A stretch of 37,368 nt of DNA from Sphingomonadales bacterium UBA6157. GTDB taxonomy: Bacteria > Pseudomonadota > Alphaproteobacteria > Sphingomonadales > Sphingomonadaceae. This document shows, piece after piece, positions 1 to 8,478 of this stretch. Numbering within the stretch: position 1 is the first letter of the stretch; each line of letters opens with the position of its first letter. The DNA is taken from positions 1 to 37,368 of the forward strand of contig DIUN01000027.1 of assembly GCA_002423025.1 (NCBI GenBank), read 5' to 3'. The notes under the pieces were generated by a model. That model did not search any database and was not told where the DNA came from. It saw only the letters and a program-made list of their open reading frames with translations. A program made the position numbers and the translations under genes.

Positions 1-90
1 GGCGGATCGGGAGGGATTCGAACCCTCGAGGAGCTTTAGACCCCTACACACTTTCCAGGCGTGCGCCTTCGACCACTCGGCCACCGATCC
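1..90 (-). tRNA. tRNA-Ser (anticodon GGA)
   Basis: Read on the minus strand, the gene begins GGATCGG and ends with the pairing arm CCGATCC, discriminator G and CC at the window edge, so the last A of CCA would be just outside the window. The anticodon loop is CTGGAAA, giving GGA (serine). A long variable arm and a GGTTCGAATCC T-arm fit a class II serine tRNA. The 3' end is cut by the window, otherwise the gene looks intact. Confidence 0.96.
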
Positions 91-176
91 ATCCGAAGCA
101 CCGCTGCGGAGCGGGCGCGATAGCCCGCAGGGCCGGGGAAGGCAAGCGGCACGGCAGGCCCCTGCCCGATAAAGCG

Positions 177-206
177 AAAAGGGCGGCGCCCTTACGGGTG
201 CCGCCC
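177..206 (-). terminator. Rho-independent terminator of the flagellin gene
   Basis: An 11-bp GC-rich inverted repeat (GGGCGGCGCCC / GGGTGCCGCCC, one G-T wobble, 4-base loop TTAC) lies about 30 bases past the flagellin stop codon. On the minus strand it is followed by TTTT. Stem strength, position and U-run fit intrinsic termination of the flagellin transcript before it reaches the tRNA-Ser gene. Confidence 0.85.
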
Positions 207-234
207 TCCTTCGTCCACGGCCCTCCCGTGAGAC

Positions 235-2421
235 TTAACGCAGCAGCTGCATGACCTGCTGCTGGGCCTGGTTGGCCTGCGCCAGCATGGCCTGCGCGGC
301 CTGGCCGAGCACCTGCGAGCGCGCCAGGTTGGTGGTTTCCGCCGCAAAGTCGGCATCGACGATCCGCGAGCGCGAGCTGACCAGGTTGACCGAGTTGGAG
401 CTGAGGTTGTTCACCGTGGCTTCCAGCCGGTTCTGCACGGCACCGAGCTTGGCGCGATCAAGGTTGATCGAGTTGAGCGCTTCATCGATCGAGTCGAGCG
501 CGGCGGTGGCGCCCTGCTGCGTCGTCACATCGATGTCCTGCAGCTTCAGGCCACCCTTGTCGGTGCCATAGCTGTTTTCCTCAAAGCCGAGCTTGGTGAA
601 GTTGGAGGCCGTGCCATAGCCAAGGCTGCCGGCCTTGACTTCGATGGCGGTGGCCGACTTGAGCGAGACCGTGGAATAGGCGGTCTGCACCGTGGCGGCG
701 GAAAGGTCCGTCGGGTCCGCGACGCCAAGCACCGAGTAGCTGGTGTTGGTGCCCTTGATCGTCGATGTGCCGAGGCCGAAGTTGGCGGCCGTGGCTTCCG
801 CAGTGTCGAAATAGACGCTGACGTTGCGGCCATCGGCTGCTGTCAGGTCCAGCCCGCCGCGGCCATTGTCCGAGGCAACGACGCCGGTGAGACCGGTGTA
901 CTTGTTGACCTCGCTGATGACATTGTCCCGCGTCGCCTGGGCGCTGTCGTTCTGGTTGAGCGTGATGTCCATGTTGACACCGTTGATGCCCAGCGTGGCG
1001 GTGGCGGTGGTGCCGATGACGGTGGTGACGGTGCTGGACAGCGTCATGGCGTTGGCCTCGGCCGTGACGCCGGTTTCCGCGCTGGAAGCGTTGATGGCGC
1101 TGGCGATGGAGATGGCGCTGGCCGCCTTTTTGGACGAGACAGCGGCCGTGGACGAGAAGATGTCGTCCGTATCGGCAGCGGCGCGGATGTTGACGCCGTT
1201 GATGCTCAGATCACCATTGTTGAGCGTGATCGCCGTGGCGGCGTTGGTGGCGACAGCCCGGCTGTCACTGTTCACGGTCGAGACGCCGCGCTCGAAGCTG
1301 CCTTCGGTCAGGCCCGAGCGGCTGATGCGGCCGGCGCCGGTGGTGCCGATCTCGATCGGCTGGCCGGTGTTGGAAACCAGCGAGAAGGTGCCGGACTGGG
1401 CGCCGGACTTGACGCCGGTGGCAGCCGACGTGAGCGTCGTGAGGCTGACGACGATGTTGCGGCCATCAGCAGCTTCAAGGCGGATGCCGCCATTGTCATC
1501 ACCCGTATCGATGGCGGTGACGCCGGTCTGGCCCGAGATGGCGTTGATCGCATCCAGCGTCAGCTTGCGGCTCTGCGCGGCATTGGTGGTGGTGGCGATC
1601 GAGTCCGTGGTGATGCCGTTGATGGTGACCGTGCCGGTGAGGGCAGCGGCTGTCATCGCCGAGCCGGTCAGCACGGTCTTGCCGACAACCGCCGTCACGC
1701 CGGTTTCAGCGCTGGACTTGTTGATGGCGGCGGCCTTGGCGAGCGCCGATGCGGCCTTTTCCGTGGACGACACATTGTCATCATCGGCCGAGCCCGAGGC
1801 GATGGTGACGCCGTTGATGATGAGATCACCGGCTGTCAGCGACTGGTTGGCCGTGAGGTTGGTGGCGGTGGCTTCAAAGCTGCCGGTGGCGGTGAGCGCC
1901 GGGGTGCGGCCGGTGCCGAGGTCCGAAATGCGGGCCGAGCCGATATCGAAGCTCACGGTTTCCCCGGCGCGGCTGCCGGTCTGCAGCAGCAGGTTCTTAG
2001 CCGAGCCATCGAGCAGCTTGATGCCGTTGAAGTTCGTGCGCTGGCCGATGTTGTCGATTTCGCCGGTCAGCTGATCGACTTCGGCCTGCAGCGCCACGCG
2101 GTCGTCACCGGTGATGGTGCCGTTGCTCGCCTGCACGGCGAGTTCACGCATGCGCTGCAGCATGTTCGTCACTTCGCCCATGGCGCTTTCCGCCGTCTGC
2201 GCCATGCTGATGCCGTCATTGGCGTTGCGGATGGCGACAGCAAGGCCGCGGACATCGGCGGTCATGCGCTGCGAAATGGCGAGGCCGGCAGCATCATCCT
2301 TGGCGGAATTGATGCGCTGGCCGGTGGAAAGGCGCTCCATGGCCATCGTCAGGCCACTCTGCGCGACGCGCTGGCCCGACTGGGCCGTGAGCGCGGAGAT
2401 GTTGGTATTGATCACCGTCAT
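235..2421 (-). CDS. fliC: flagellin with internally duplicated central domain
   Basis: Structural subunit of the flagellar filament, exported by the flagellar type III apparatus. The 728-residue product has a clear D0/D1 N-terminus (residues 1-140, starting MTVINTNISALTAQSG, with LSTGQRINSAKDDAAGLAIS) and a C-terminal D1/D0 region (about 635-728, ending in an AQANQAQQQVMQLLR-type helix). The middle is far longer than in the roughly 270-400-residue flagellins common in alphaproteobacteria. It contains two copies of a unit of about 200-210 residues: GDLIINGVTI (198-207), SAETGVTA (237-244) and AADGRN (317-322) recur as GDLSINGVNI (403-412), SAETGVTA (447-454) and AADGRN (528-533). The INGV segments resemble the flagellin hook-IN motif. 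The start codon has GGGAG 7 bases upstream. The gene is monocistronic, with a terminator after it and no other flagellar genes nearby. Confidence 0.96.
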   Translation of the reverse strand: MTVINTNISALTAQSGQRVAQSGLTMAMERLSTGQRINSAKDDAAGLAISQRMTADVRGLAVAIRNANDGISMAQTAESAMGEVTNMLQRMRELAVQASNGTITGDDRVALQAEVDQLTGEIDNIGQRTNFNGIKLLDGSAKNLLLQTGSRAGETVSFDIGSARISDLGTGRTPALTATGSFEATATNLTANQSLTAGDLIINGVTIASGSADDDNVSSTEKAASALAKAAAINKSSAETGVTAVVGKTVLTGSAMTAAALTGTVTINGITTDSIATTTNAAQSRKLTLDAINAISGQTGVTAIDTGDDNGGIRLEAADGRNIVVSLTTLTSAATGVKSGAQSGTFSLVSNTGQPIEIGTTGAGRISRSGLTEGSFERGVSTVNSDSRAVATNAATAITLNNGDLSINGVNIRAAADTDDIFSSTAAVSSKKAASAISIASAINASSAETGVTAEANAMTLSSTVTTVIGTTATATLGINGVNMDITLNQNDSAQATRDNVISEVNKYTGLTGVVASDNGRGGLDLTAADGRNVSVYFDTAEATAANFGLGTSTIKGTNTSYSVLGVADPTDLSAATVQTAYSTVSLKSATAIEVKAGSLGYGTASNFTKLGFEENSYGTDKGGLKLQDIDVTTQQGATAALDSIDEALNSINLDRAKLGAVQNRLEATVNNLSSNSVNLVSSRSRIVDADFAAETTNLARSQVLGQAAQAMLAQANQAQQQVMQLLR

Positions 2422-2431
2422 GTGTCTAACT

Positions 2432-2450
2432 CCCGGTTCGGTTCCCCGGG
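2432..2450 (-). promoter_or_regulatory. possible hairpin in flagellin 5' leader overlapping the RBS
   Basis: On the minus strand, CCCGG (2450-2446) can pair with CCGGG (2436-2432) across a 9-base loop. The second arm holds most of the GGGAG ribosome binding site of the flagellin gene. Pairing could limit ribosome access. Some alphaproteobacterial flagellin mRNAs are known to be controlled through the 5' leader, but here the function is only inferred from a 5-bp stem. Confidence 0.25.
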
Positions 2451-2541
2451 CTCCGTGGGATCACGGGGCGCCGTGAGCCAAGAAGCGGCGCCGCGGCGGA
2501 ATCATTAACTCTGTTGTGCATTTCAGGGCTATGAGGCGGCG

Positions 2542-3270
2542 ATGAGCGACCATTCCCCCTCCGCACCCACCCCTGTAACGGCAGCACCGCCGGCCTCCAC
2601 CAGCGAGCGCGTGCAGGGCCTGCCCTTCGGGCTGCTGTACCGTGACACCCACCTCATCATCATCGACAAGCCCGCCGGCCTTGCCGTACACCCCGGCCCG
2701 CAGACGCGGGACAGCTTGGAGGATTTCCTGCCGATCCTTGCCATGGGCAACCAGCGGCTGCCGGTGATCGCGCACCGGCTGGACCGGGACACCTCGGGCT
2801 GCCTGATCGTGGCGCGGCACCCCAAGGCTATCAAGCGCGTCTCGATGCTGTTCGAAGCCGGGCAGGTGAAGAAGACCTATTGGGCCGTGCTGGAAACGCT
2901 GCCAGAGGCCGAGAGCGGCACGGTGGATGCACCGCTGCACAAGATCTCCAGCGCCGAGGAAGGCTGGCGCATGATCATCGACAAGCGCGGCAAGCGCGCC
3001 GTGACGCACTGGCGGGTGATCGACAAGGCCGCCAGGCTGGTGGAGTTCACGCCCGAGACGGGCCGCACGCACCAGCTGCGCGTGCACGCCGCCTCACTCG
3101 GCTGCGCCATCCTGGGGGACCCGGTGTATGGCGCCGGCAAGGGGCCGATGCGGCTGCACGCCCGGGCGCTGGACCTGCCCTATGACGCCGCGGCGCCGCT
3201 GCACATCGTGGCGCCGCTGCCGGCGGACTGGCCGTCGCAGGCACTGTTTTCCCCCGCCAATCTCGGCTGA
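2542..3270 (+). CDS. RluA-family pseudouridine synthase
   Basis: Converts specific uridines in rRNA and/or tRNA to pseudouridine. The 242-residue protein has the RluA-family catalytic motif HRLDRDTSG at 78-86 (catalytic Asp81), the IIIDKPAGLAVHPG segment at 39-52 and GRTHQLRVH at 174-182. There is no N-terminal S4 domain, so it resembles the short RluA-type enzymes (23S U746 / tRNA U32) more than RluC or RluD. The exact target cannot be read from the sequence. Residues 1-25 are a Pro/Ala/Ser-rich tail of no known function. GAGG lies just upstream of the ATG. It is divergent from the flagellin gene with 120 bases between them. Confidence 0.9.
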   Translation: MSDHSPSAPTPVTAAPPASTSERVQGLPFGLLYRDTHLIIIDKPAGLAVHPGPQTRDSLEDFLPILAMGNQRLPVIAHRLDRDTSGCLIVARHPKAIKRVSMLFEAGQVKKTYWAVLETLPEAESGTVDAPLHKISSAEEGWRMIIDKRGKRAVTHWRVIDKAARLVEFTPETGRTHQLRVHAASLGCAILGDPVYGAGKGPMRLHARALDLPYDAAAPLHIVAPLPADWPSQALFSPANLG

Positions 3271-3493
3271 GGCGCCCGGCGCGCCGAATTTGTCGGAGTG
3301 TGGCGCTTTGGACTCAGCCGACGCGCGCTCGCTGCGCGTGCGGCGGCCCGATGCACCGGATATGGGCGGCGGCGGGCGGCACATCCCCAGATGTTGTGGC
3401 GACTGTAAAACGCTGTGCTGCGTGCACCGGCCAGTGTGAAGAGATGTCAAAAGCCTTGAAGCAGTTAATGAAGCCTTCATCCGAAATGACTGT

Positions 3494-3523
3494 TTGACAA
3501 GGCGAATCCACAACTGGCAGAAT
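3494..3523 (+). promoter_or_regulatory. candidate sigma70-type promoter for the HerA-like gene
   Basis: In the 395-base non-coding stretch 3271-3665 a perfect TTGACA (3494-3499) is followed, 18 bases later, by CAGAAT (3518-3523; four of six match TATAAT). It is directed toward the HerA-like gene starting at 3666, which would give a leader of about 130 bases. A perfect 6-1-6 inverted repeat (ATGAAG c CTTCAT, 3468-3480) sits just upstream of the -35 and could be an operator. I see no convincing gene in the rest of 3271-3665. Confidence 0.4.
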
Positions 3524-3665
3524 CTTGCACTTGGGCTGAAGCACAAGGGAGGGCTGCGTGCAGATTGCAAATCATCACTGTCGCTATCCTTCGTGGCTTG
3601 CAGCCGAAGCGATGATTGGCTGCGCCATTGCGCGCCCGTCGCTCTGAACAGGGGCCCGCAAGACC

Positions 3666-5414
3666 ATGACCCAGAGCCACAGCTTTTCGATGCAGGACGC
3701 GATCAACAAGCGCCCGCAGTTCATCATCGGCCGGATCGAGACGATCAACTTCGCCAGCGCCACGGCGCGGCTGGACCGGGACGCCTTCGAGGCGCTGCGC
3801 GCCAGCACCGACGCCGCGGTGCGGATTTCCGGCGGCATCGGCGGCCAGGTCAAGATCTTCAGCGAGGGCAGCTGGGCGCTGTGCAACATCCGCGACACCA
3901 AGGTGGAGCATGGCGGCGACGGCACGATCATCATCAGCATCGATTTTCTGGGCGAGGCCGTGCAGAATGAGGACGGCAGCCTCAGCAGCTTCCGCCGCGG
4001 CCTGACGCGCTATCCGCACATCGGCGACGATGTGTTCGCCGTGACGCAGCCGGACATGGATGAGCTGTTCGGCCCGGATACGGCGCCGCATATCGAGATC
4101 GGCACGGTCTACCCGACCAGCTCGGTGCGCGCCTCGCTGCTCATCGATCCACTGCTCGGCAAGCATTTCGCGCTGCTCGGCTCCACCGGTTCGGGCAAAT
4201 CCACCGCTGCGGCGCTGATCCTGCACCGGATCATCGACAAATCTCCCGAGGGGCACATTGTCGTGCTCGATCCGCATGGCGAATATTCAGCGGCCTTTGC
4301 CACCAAGGGTGTCAACTTCAACGTCGACAACCTGCAGCTGCCCTATTGGCTGATGAACTTCGAGGAGCATTGCGAGGTGTTCGTCACCAGCGATGGCTCG
4401 GAGCGCGACCTGGATTGCTCGATCCTTGCCAAGTGCCTGCTGGCGGCGCGCTCCAAGAGCACCATGGCGAGCCGCTACCCCGAGCTGACGGTGGACAGCC
4501 CGGTGCCCTATATGGTGGCGGACCTTGTCAGCGCGCTGGATGCGCAGATGGGCAAGCTGGAGCACAGCAGCGAGATTTCCCGCTACCTGCGCGTCAAGAA
4601 CCGCATCGAGAGCATCCAGCGGGACTCGCGCTACACCTTCATGTTCAACCGCTCGCTGGTGGCGGACACCATGAAGCTGTTCCTGTCGCGCATCCTGCGG
4701 CTGCCCAGCCTCGGCAAGCCGATCTCGGTGATCGACCTTTCCGGCGTGCCGTCGGACATCGTGTCCGTGGTGGTGGCGCTGCTCTCCCGCATCGTGATGG
4801 ATTATGCCATCTGGTCCCGCCAGGAGCGGCAGCGGCCGATCCTGCTGGTCTGCGAGGAGGCGCACCGCTATGTGCCCGCCGAGCTGACCGCCTCGGGCGC
4901 CGCCGTGCGCAAGGCGCTAGAGCGGATCGCCAAGGAGGGCCGCAAATATGGCGTGGCGCTGGCGCTGGTGACGCAGCGGCCGTCCGATCTCGCCGAGGGC
5001 ACGCTCTCCCAGTGCGGCACCATCATCAGCATGCGGCTCAACAACGAGCGTGACCAGACCTGCGTGCGCAACGCCATGCCGGAAGGCGGGCGCAGCTTCC
5101 TCGATGCCATTCCGGCGCTGCGCAAGGGCGAGTGCATCATCTCGGGAGAAGGCGTGGCGATTCCGCTGCGCGTCCAGATCGACATGCTGGAGGAAGAGCT
5201 GCGGCCGCGCTCCGAGGATCCGTCCTTCGCCCGGCAATGGTGTGACGTGGGCGGCGAGGACGAAGCACTCGACCGCACCATCAGCCGCTGGCGCACCCAG
5301 GATTACCATGGAGCCGATGGCACGACCGGCGCCAAGGGCCATGATGCCGTCTCGCGCCTGCTCTCCCGCGAGGCCGCACCGGGCCTGCGCAACAGCCTGC
5401 TGCGCTCCGCCTGA
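3666..5414 (+). CDS. HerA/DUF87-type ATPase
   Basis: HerA-type hexameric ATPase of the FtsK/HerA superfamily, expected to pump or unwind DNA. The 582-residue protein has an N-terminal beta-barrel-like (HAS-barrel) region (about 15-150), Walker A GSTGSGKST (172-180), the HerA-typical LDPHGEYS (201-208), Walker B ILLVCEEAH (392-400) and a sensor/arginine-finger segment LVTQRPSDLAEGTLSQC (434-450). Residues about 525-582 are a family-variable tail. No NurA nuclease, SIR2 or other defence partner adjoins it: upstream is a non-coding stretch, downstream a convergent regulator. The function is therefore probably DNA processing or repair, but this is inferred from the family. A poor ribosome site precedes the ATG; the barrel-like N-terminus supports this start. 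Confidence 0.85.
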   Translation: MTQSHSFSMQDAINKRPQFIIGRIETINFASATARLDRDAFEALRASTDAAVRISGGIGGQVKIFSEGSWALCNIRDTKVEHGGDGTIIISIDFLGEAVQNEDGSLSSFRRGLTRYPHIGDDVFAVTQPDMDELFGPDTAPHIEIGTVYPTSSVRASLLIDPLLGKHFALLGSTGSGKSTAAALILHRIIDKSPEGHIVVLDPHGEYSAAFATKGVNFNVDNLQLPYWLMNFEEHCEVFVTSDGSERDLDCSILAKCLLAARSKSTMASRYPELTVDSPVPYMVADLVSALDAQMGKLEHSSEISRYLRVKNRIESIQRDSRYTFMFNRSLVADTMKLFLSRILRLPSLGKPISVIDLSGVPSDIVSVVVALLSRIVMDYAIWSRQERQRPILLVCEEAHRYVPAELTASGAAVRKALERIAKEGRKYGVALALVTQRPSDLAEGTLSQCGTIISMRLNNERDQTCVRNAMPEGGRSFLDAIPALRKGECIISGEGVAIPLRVQIDMLEEELRPRSEDPSFARQWCDVGGEDEALDRTISRWRTQDYHGADGTTGAKGHDAVSRLLSREAAPGLRNSLLRSA

Positions 5415-5429
5415 GCAGGAGTGCTCAGG
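5410..5429. terminator. hairpin shared by two convergent stop codons
   Basis: A perfect 8-bp inverted repeat CCTGAGCA / TGCTCAGG with a 4-base loop lies exactly between two converging genes. It includes the TGA stop of the HerA-like gene (5412-5414) and the stop of the RpiR-like gene (5425-5427). No U-run follows on either strand, so it may be a weak bidirectional terminator or an mRNA 3'-end stabiliser. Confidence 0.4.
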
Positions 5430-6297
5430 CTGAGCGGGAGCGCGCTGCTGTCTGCCCGCGCGGCTGGAAGCCGATGAACTCGGCATAGCTGTCAGACAGC
5501 GTCGCCAGCCGCATGTGCACCTGCTCGGCGCCGATGATGCCGACCACATCATCGACCAGCAGGTTGAGCAGCGAGCCCAGCGCGGTGTTCATGTCCCAGA
5601 AGTGCCCGAGGCTGACCTCCGCCACCAGGATATGCGGCGTCAGGTCCCGCGCCCAGGGGCAATAGGGGTCTGTCACCACCACCACCGGCACGTCGCGCGC
5701 CACTGCCCGCTCGGCCAGCAGCCGGAAGTGCCGGGAGTAGCGCCGCACATCCACCAGCACGAGCGCATCGCCCGGCCCGGCCTCGGTGATGATCTCGTCA
5801 TAGAGCCCGGCCCGGCCATCATGGCTGCGCACGCCCGGCCGCACATAGCCGAGATGATGGGCAAAGCCCGCCGCCAGCGCCCGCTCGGTCTGGAAGCCGG
5901 CGACATGCACGTTGCGCGCACTGGCCAGCAGCTCCGCGATCGCGGTCCAGCCCGGAGTCTTGGCCAGCGCATAGACATCCGCGATCGCCGCCATCTCGGC
6001 CCGCAGCCGCGCATCGGGCGCGCCGGCCTCCGGGCGCTGCGCCGGGGTGAGCAGCCAAGGCGCCTCCCCCATCTCGGCCCGCAGATCATCCTTCAGGCCG
6101 GAGAGGCCGGAATAGCCCAGCTCCTTGAGGAAACGGCCGACGGTCATCGCCGAAACGCCGACGCGCTGTCCGATGGAGGCCGCCGTCTCGAACGGCACGC
6201 TGGGCAAATTCTCCAGCAGCCAGCCGGCGATCATCCGCTCGGCGACTGTCAGGCTCTCATAGCGCTCCTGAAGGAGGCGGACGACCTTGCTTGTCAT
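5425..6297 (-). CDS. MurR/RpiR-family transcriptional regulator
   Basis: A 290-residue regulator with the RpiR-type helix-turn-helix N-terminus (about 1-77; the segment ETAASIGQRVGVSAMTVGRF is typical) and a C-terminal SIS (sugar isomerase) domain (about 105-250, including NVHVAGFQTERALAAGFAHH and the ALVLVDVRRYSRH strand-loop) that in this family binds a phosphosugar or related ligand. The ligand is unknown. It sits 84 bases downstream of the penicillin-acylase gene on the same strand, so co-transcription is possible, but the gap contains its own AT-rich stretch (TTTTTTGTAATG). It converges on the HerA-like gene with only 10 bases between stop codons. Confidence 0.9.
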   Translation of the reverse strand: MTSKVVRLLQERYESLTVAERMIAGWLLENLPSVPFETAASIGQRVGVSAMTVGRFLKELGYSGLSGLKDDLRAEMGEAPWLLTPAQRPEAGAPDARLRAEMAAIADVYALAKTPGWTAIAELLASARNVHVAGFQTERALAAGFAHHLGYVRPGVRSHDGRAGLYDEIITEAGPGDALVLVDVRRYSRHFRLLAERAVARDVPVVVVTDPYCPWARDLTPHILVAEVSLGHFWDMNTALGSLLNLLVDDVVGIIGAEQVHMRLATLSDSYAEFIGFQPRGQTAARSRSA

Positions 6298-6381
6298 GTT
6301 GCTTGGCTAACATGCAGGCGAAGCTGTGCAAAGCGCCTTCATTACAAAAAAGCAACGTGCGGTTAACAGCCGGTTCCACCC

Positions 6382-8475
6382 TCAGGGCTGCGGCTCCCCG
6401 CCCACATTGGCCTGCAGCGCCGCCGGCTCGAACCACACCGGCTTCCATTTCTCCGCCGCAAACAGCGCCGCTTGATCATTGTAATGCGGCGAGCGGCTGC
6501 GGATGGTGGCCGCGCCGAATTGGTGGATGCTCTCGGACCGCACCGCGCCGCCCTTCGGCCATTCCACCACCATCATGAAGCCATCGCCATTGAAACCGGC
6601 GCGGTGGCCATCCCCATCCGGCGCGCTGTAAATGGCGCGGAGCGCATCCGGGCCGCCGGCGACAGGCACATCGACACTGCCGCGGTGCACCCGCAGCATC
6701 GCCTCCAGCGGTGGATCGAGCCGGCCATGGGCGCCCTGCACTTCGTCCACCGCCTCGCGCAGCGCCACGGCGGCATCGGGCAGCGGCAGCCCGCCATAGC
6801 CGGAGCGTGCGCCCCGGCCGATCACGGCGGTGGCCAGCGCATCGGCCTTGCCCACGCCATCCAGGGACCAGTCCCAGGTGGCGAGCAGGGCCTTTGCCGC
6901 CGCAAGGTAGGGCGCGGCGGCGGTGTCCACCGCCATCACCATCGCCATCCAGCGGCCGGCCCAGCCGGCCTTGCTGTAGCCCTTGTCGAACTTGATGCGC
7001 AGCAGCGCCTCGCGGCTGATCGGACCTTTCAGCTCGGCGAACAGCGCCTGGTAGCGCAGCGCCCGGTTGGTGACATAAGTCTCCAGCCCCAGCTCCTCGG
7101 CAAAGCCCGCCGGGTCCAGCTCATCGGCCGGCGAGGTGCTGAGGAACGGCGTGTTGTTGGCATTGCCGACCCAGCCCGAAGCCGGATCGATGACCTGCGG
7201 GTAGCCGGCATAGGGAATGTAGCTGGTCCACAGCGTTTTGGCCGTGTCGCCGGGCAGCACGCCCTTCCAGTCATAGCCCTTGGCGCGCTCGGGGAAGCGG
7301 GCATTGTAGATCATCGCCACATGGCCCTGCGCATCCGCATAGACGAAATTGGTGCCGTTGACGGCCTGCATGGCCATCACCTGCTGCCACTCGGCAAAGC
7401 TGCGCGCCTTGTTGAGCCGGTAATATTGCTCGACCTGCCGGGCATCCCCGATGCCGGCGTAGCGCAACGCAAACGCCCCCTGGTCATTCTTGATGACCGG
7501 GCCGTGCACCGAGCGCCAGACCGTGCGCGGCACCGGCAGCACGATGGGGCCGAACTTGACGCGCAGCCAGACGCGGGATTTCTCCAGCGGCTTCCAAGTG
7601 CCATCGTAGCGGTAGTTCTCACCACTCGCATCGAGCACGAGCTTGTAGGTATCGATGAGATCGGGCCGGTTGACCGTGTTGGCCCAGCCCAGGTGCTTGT
7701 TGTGGCCCAGCAGCGGATAGGGCGCACCGGGGAAAAGCGCGCCGGCAAAATCCCAGCCCTGTTCCGAATGCACCACCACTTCCCACCAGCTCACCCCGCC
7801 CTCCCAGGGCTGGTGGGAATTGATGACAAGCCGGGTCGTGGCATCATCGGAGCGCGCCGCTGTCACGGCAAAGGCGTTGGAGCCGCGCTCATCGGTGGGG
7901 CCGGAATCGCGCGGCGGCAGCTTGCCCTCCACCAGCGCCGCCAGCGGCCGGTCCAGCCCGAAGAAGAACGGCGAGCGCAGCATGAAGCCGGCCACGATGT
8001 CCTCGCCATTCACCGGAAAAAGCCCGCGCAGCCGCTGCTCGCCGGGGTGGCTGGCGGCGTAGCTGTTCAGCCCGCGGGCATAGGCCTCCATGATGGCGCG
8101 GGTCGCCGGCGAGAGCGCGCCATAGCCCTTGGCGGCATCGGCATTGGCATTGATCACGGCGCGGGCGAAATCCACCTTGGCGCCATCCTCCCCGGTGATC
8201 GCCCCGGCCCGGCCGCGCACGGCGGCGACAACCTCCTCCAGATTGGCGAAATCATCCTCGGCATGGGCGATGGCCAGCCCATAGGCGACATCGGCATCGG
8301 TGCGGCCAAAGATGTGCGGCACGCCATGGCTGTCCCGCACGATACGGACGTTGTGGCGCACCTGCGGATCGGCCCGGCTGGCCTCGGCGGAAAGATTGTC
8401 CCAGCTCGCCAGCCCGACAAACGCGGTGGCGGCGACAGCGAGAACGCCGATGGAGCCGCGCAGCAACCAAGCCAT
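6382..8475 (-). CDS. penicillin acylase / acyl-homoserine-lactone acylase family Ntn hydrolase
   Basis: Periplasmic amidase precursor that cuts itself into alpha and beta chains. Of 697 residues, 8-26 form a hydrophobic signal or anchor. RIVRDSHGVPHIFG (44-57) is the family's N-terminal strand pattern. DERGSNAFAV (195-204) places the nucleophile at Ser199, which would become the first residue of the beta chain after removal of a spacer. INSHQPWEG and the GHNKHLGWANTVN segment are further conserved blocks. Members act on beta-lactams, acyl-homoserine lactones or other amides, and the sequence alone does not settle the substrate. It is preceded by a tiny in-frame ORF and followed by the RpiR-type regulator. 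Confidence 0.9.
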   Translation of the reverse strand: MAWLLRGSIGVLAVAATAFVGLASWDNLSAEASRADPQVRHNVRIVRDSHGVPHIFGRTDADVAYGLAIAHAEDDFANLEEVVAAVRGRAGAITGEDGAKVDFARAVINANADAAKGYGALSPATRAIMEAYARGLNSYAASHPGEQRLRGLFPVNGEDIVAGFMLRSPFFFGLDRPLAALVEGKLPPRDSGPTDERGSNAFAVTAARSDDATTRLVINSHQPWEGGVSWWEVVVHSEQGWDFAGALFPGAPYPLLGHNKHLGWANTVNRPDLIDTYKLVLDASGENYRYDGTWKPLEKSRVWLRVKFGPIVLPVPRTVWRSVHGPVIKNDQGAFALRYAGIGDARQVEQYYRLNKARSFAEWQQVMAMQAVNGTNFVYADAQGHVAMIYNARFPERAKGYDWKGVLPGDTAKTLWTSYIPYAGYPQVIDPASGWVGNANNTPFLSTSPADELDPAGFAEELGLETYVTNRALRYQALFAELKGPISREALLRIKFDKGYSKAGWAGRWMAMVMAVDTAAAPYLAAAKALLATWDWSLDGVGKADALATAVIGRGARSGYGGLPLPDAAVALREAVDEVQGAHGRLDPPLEAMLRVHRGSVDVPVAGGPDALRAIYSAPDGDGHRAGFNGDGFMMVVEWPKGGAVRSESIHQFGAATIRSRSPHYNDQAALFAAEKWKPVWFEPAALQANVGGEPQP

Positions 8476-8478
8476 GGT

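Noticed and set aside
2422..2541. sigma54 or sigma28 promoter for flagellin
   Set aside because: I looked for TGGCAC-N5-TTGC and TAAA-N15-GCCGATAA patterns in the 120-base gap and found no acceptable match.
3666..5414. HerA-type ATPase as part of an anti-phage system
   Set aside because: No nuclease, SIR2, methylase or other defence gene is adjacent, and the surroundings are core genes.
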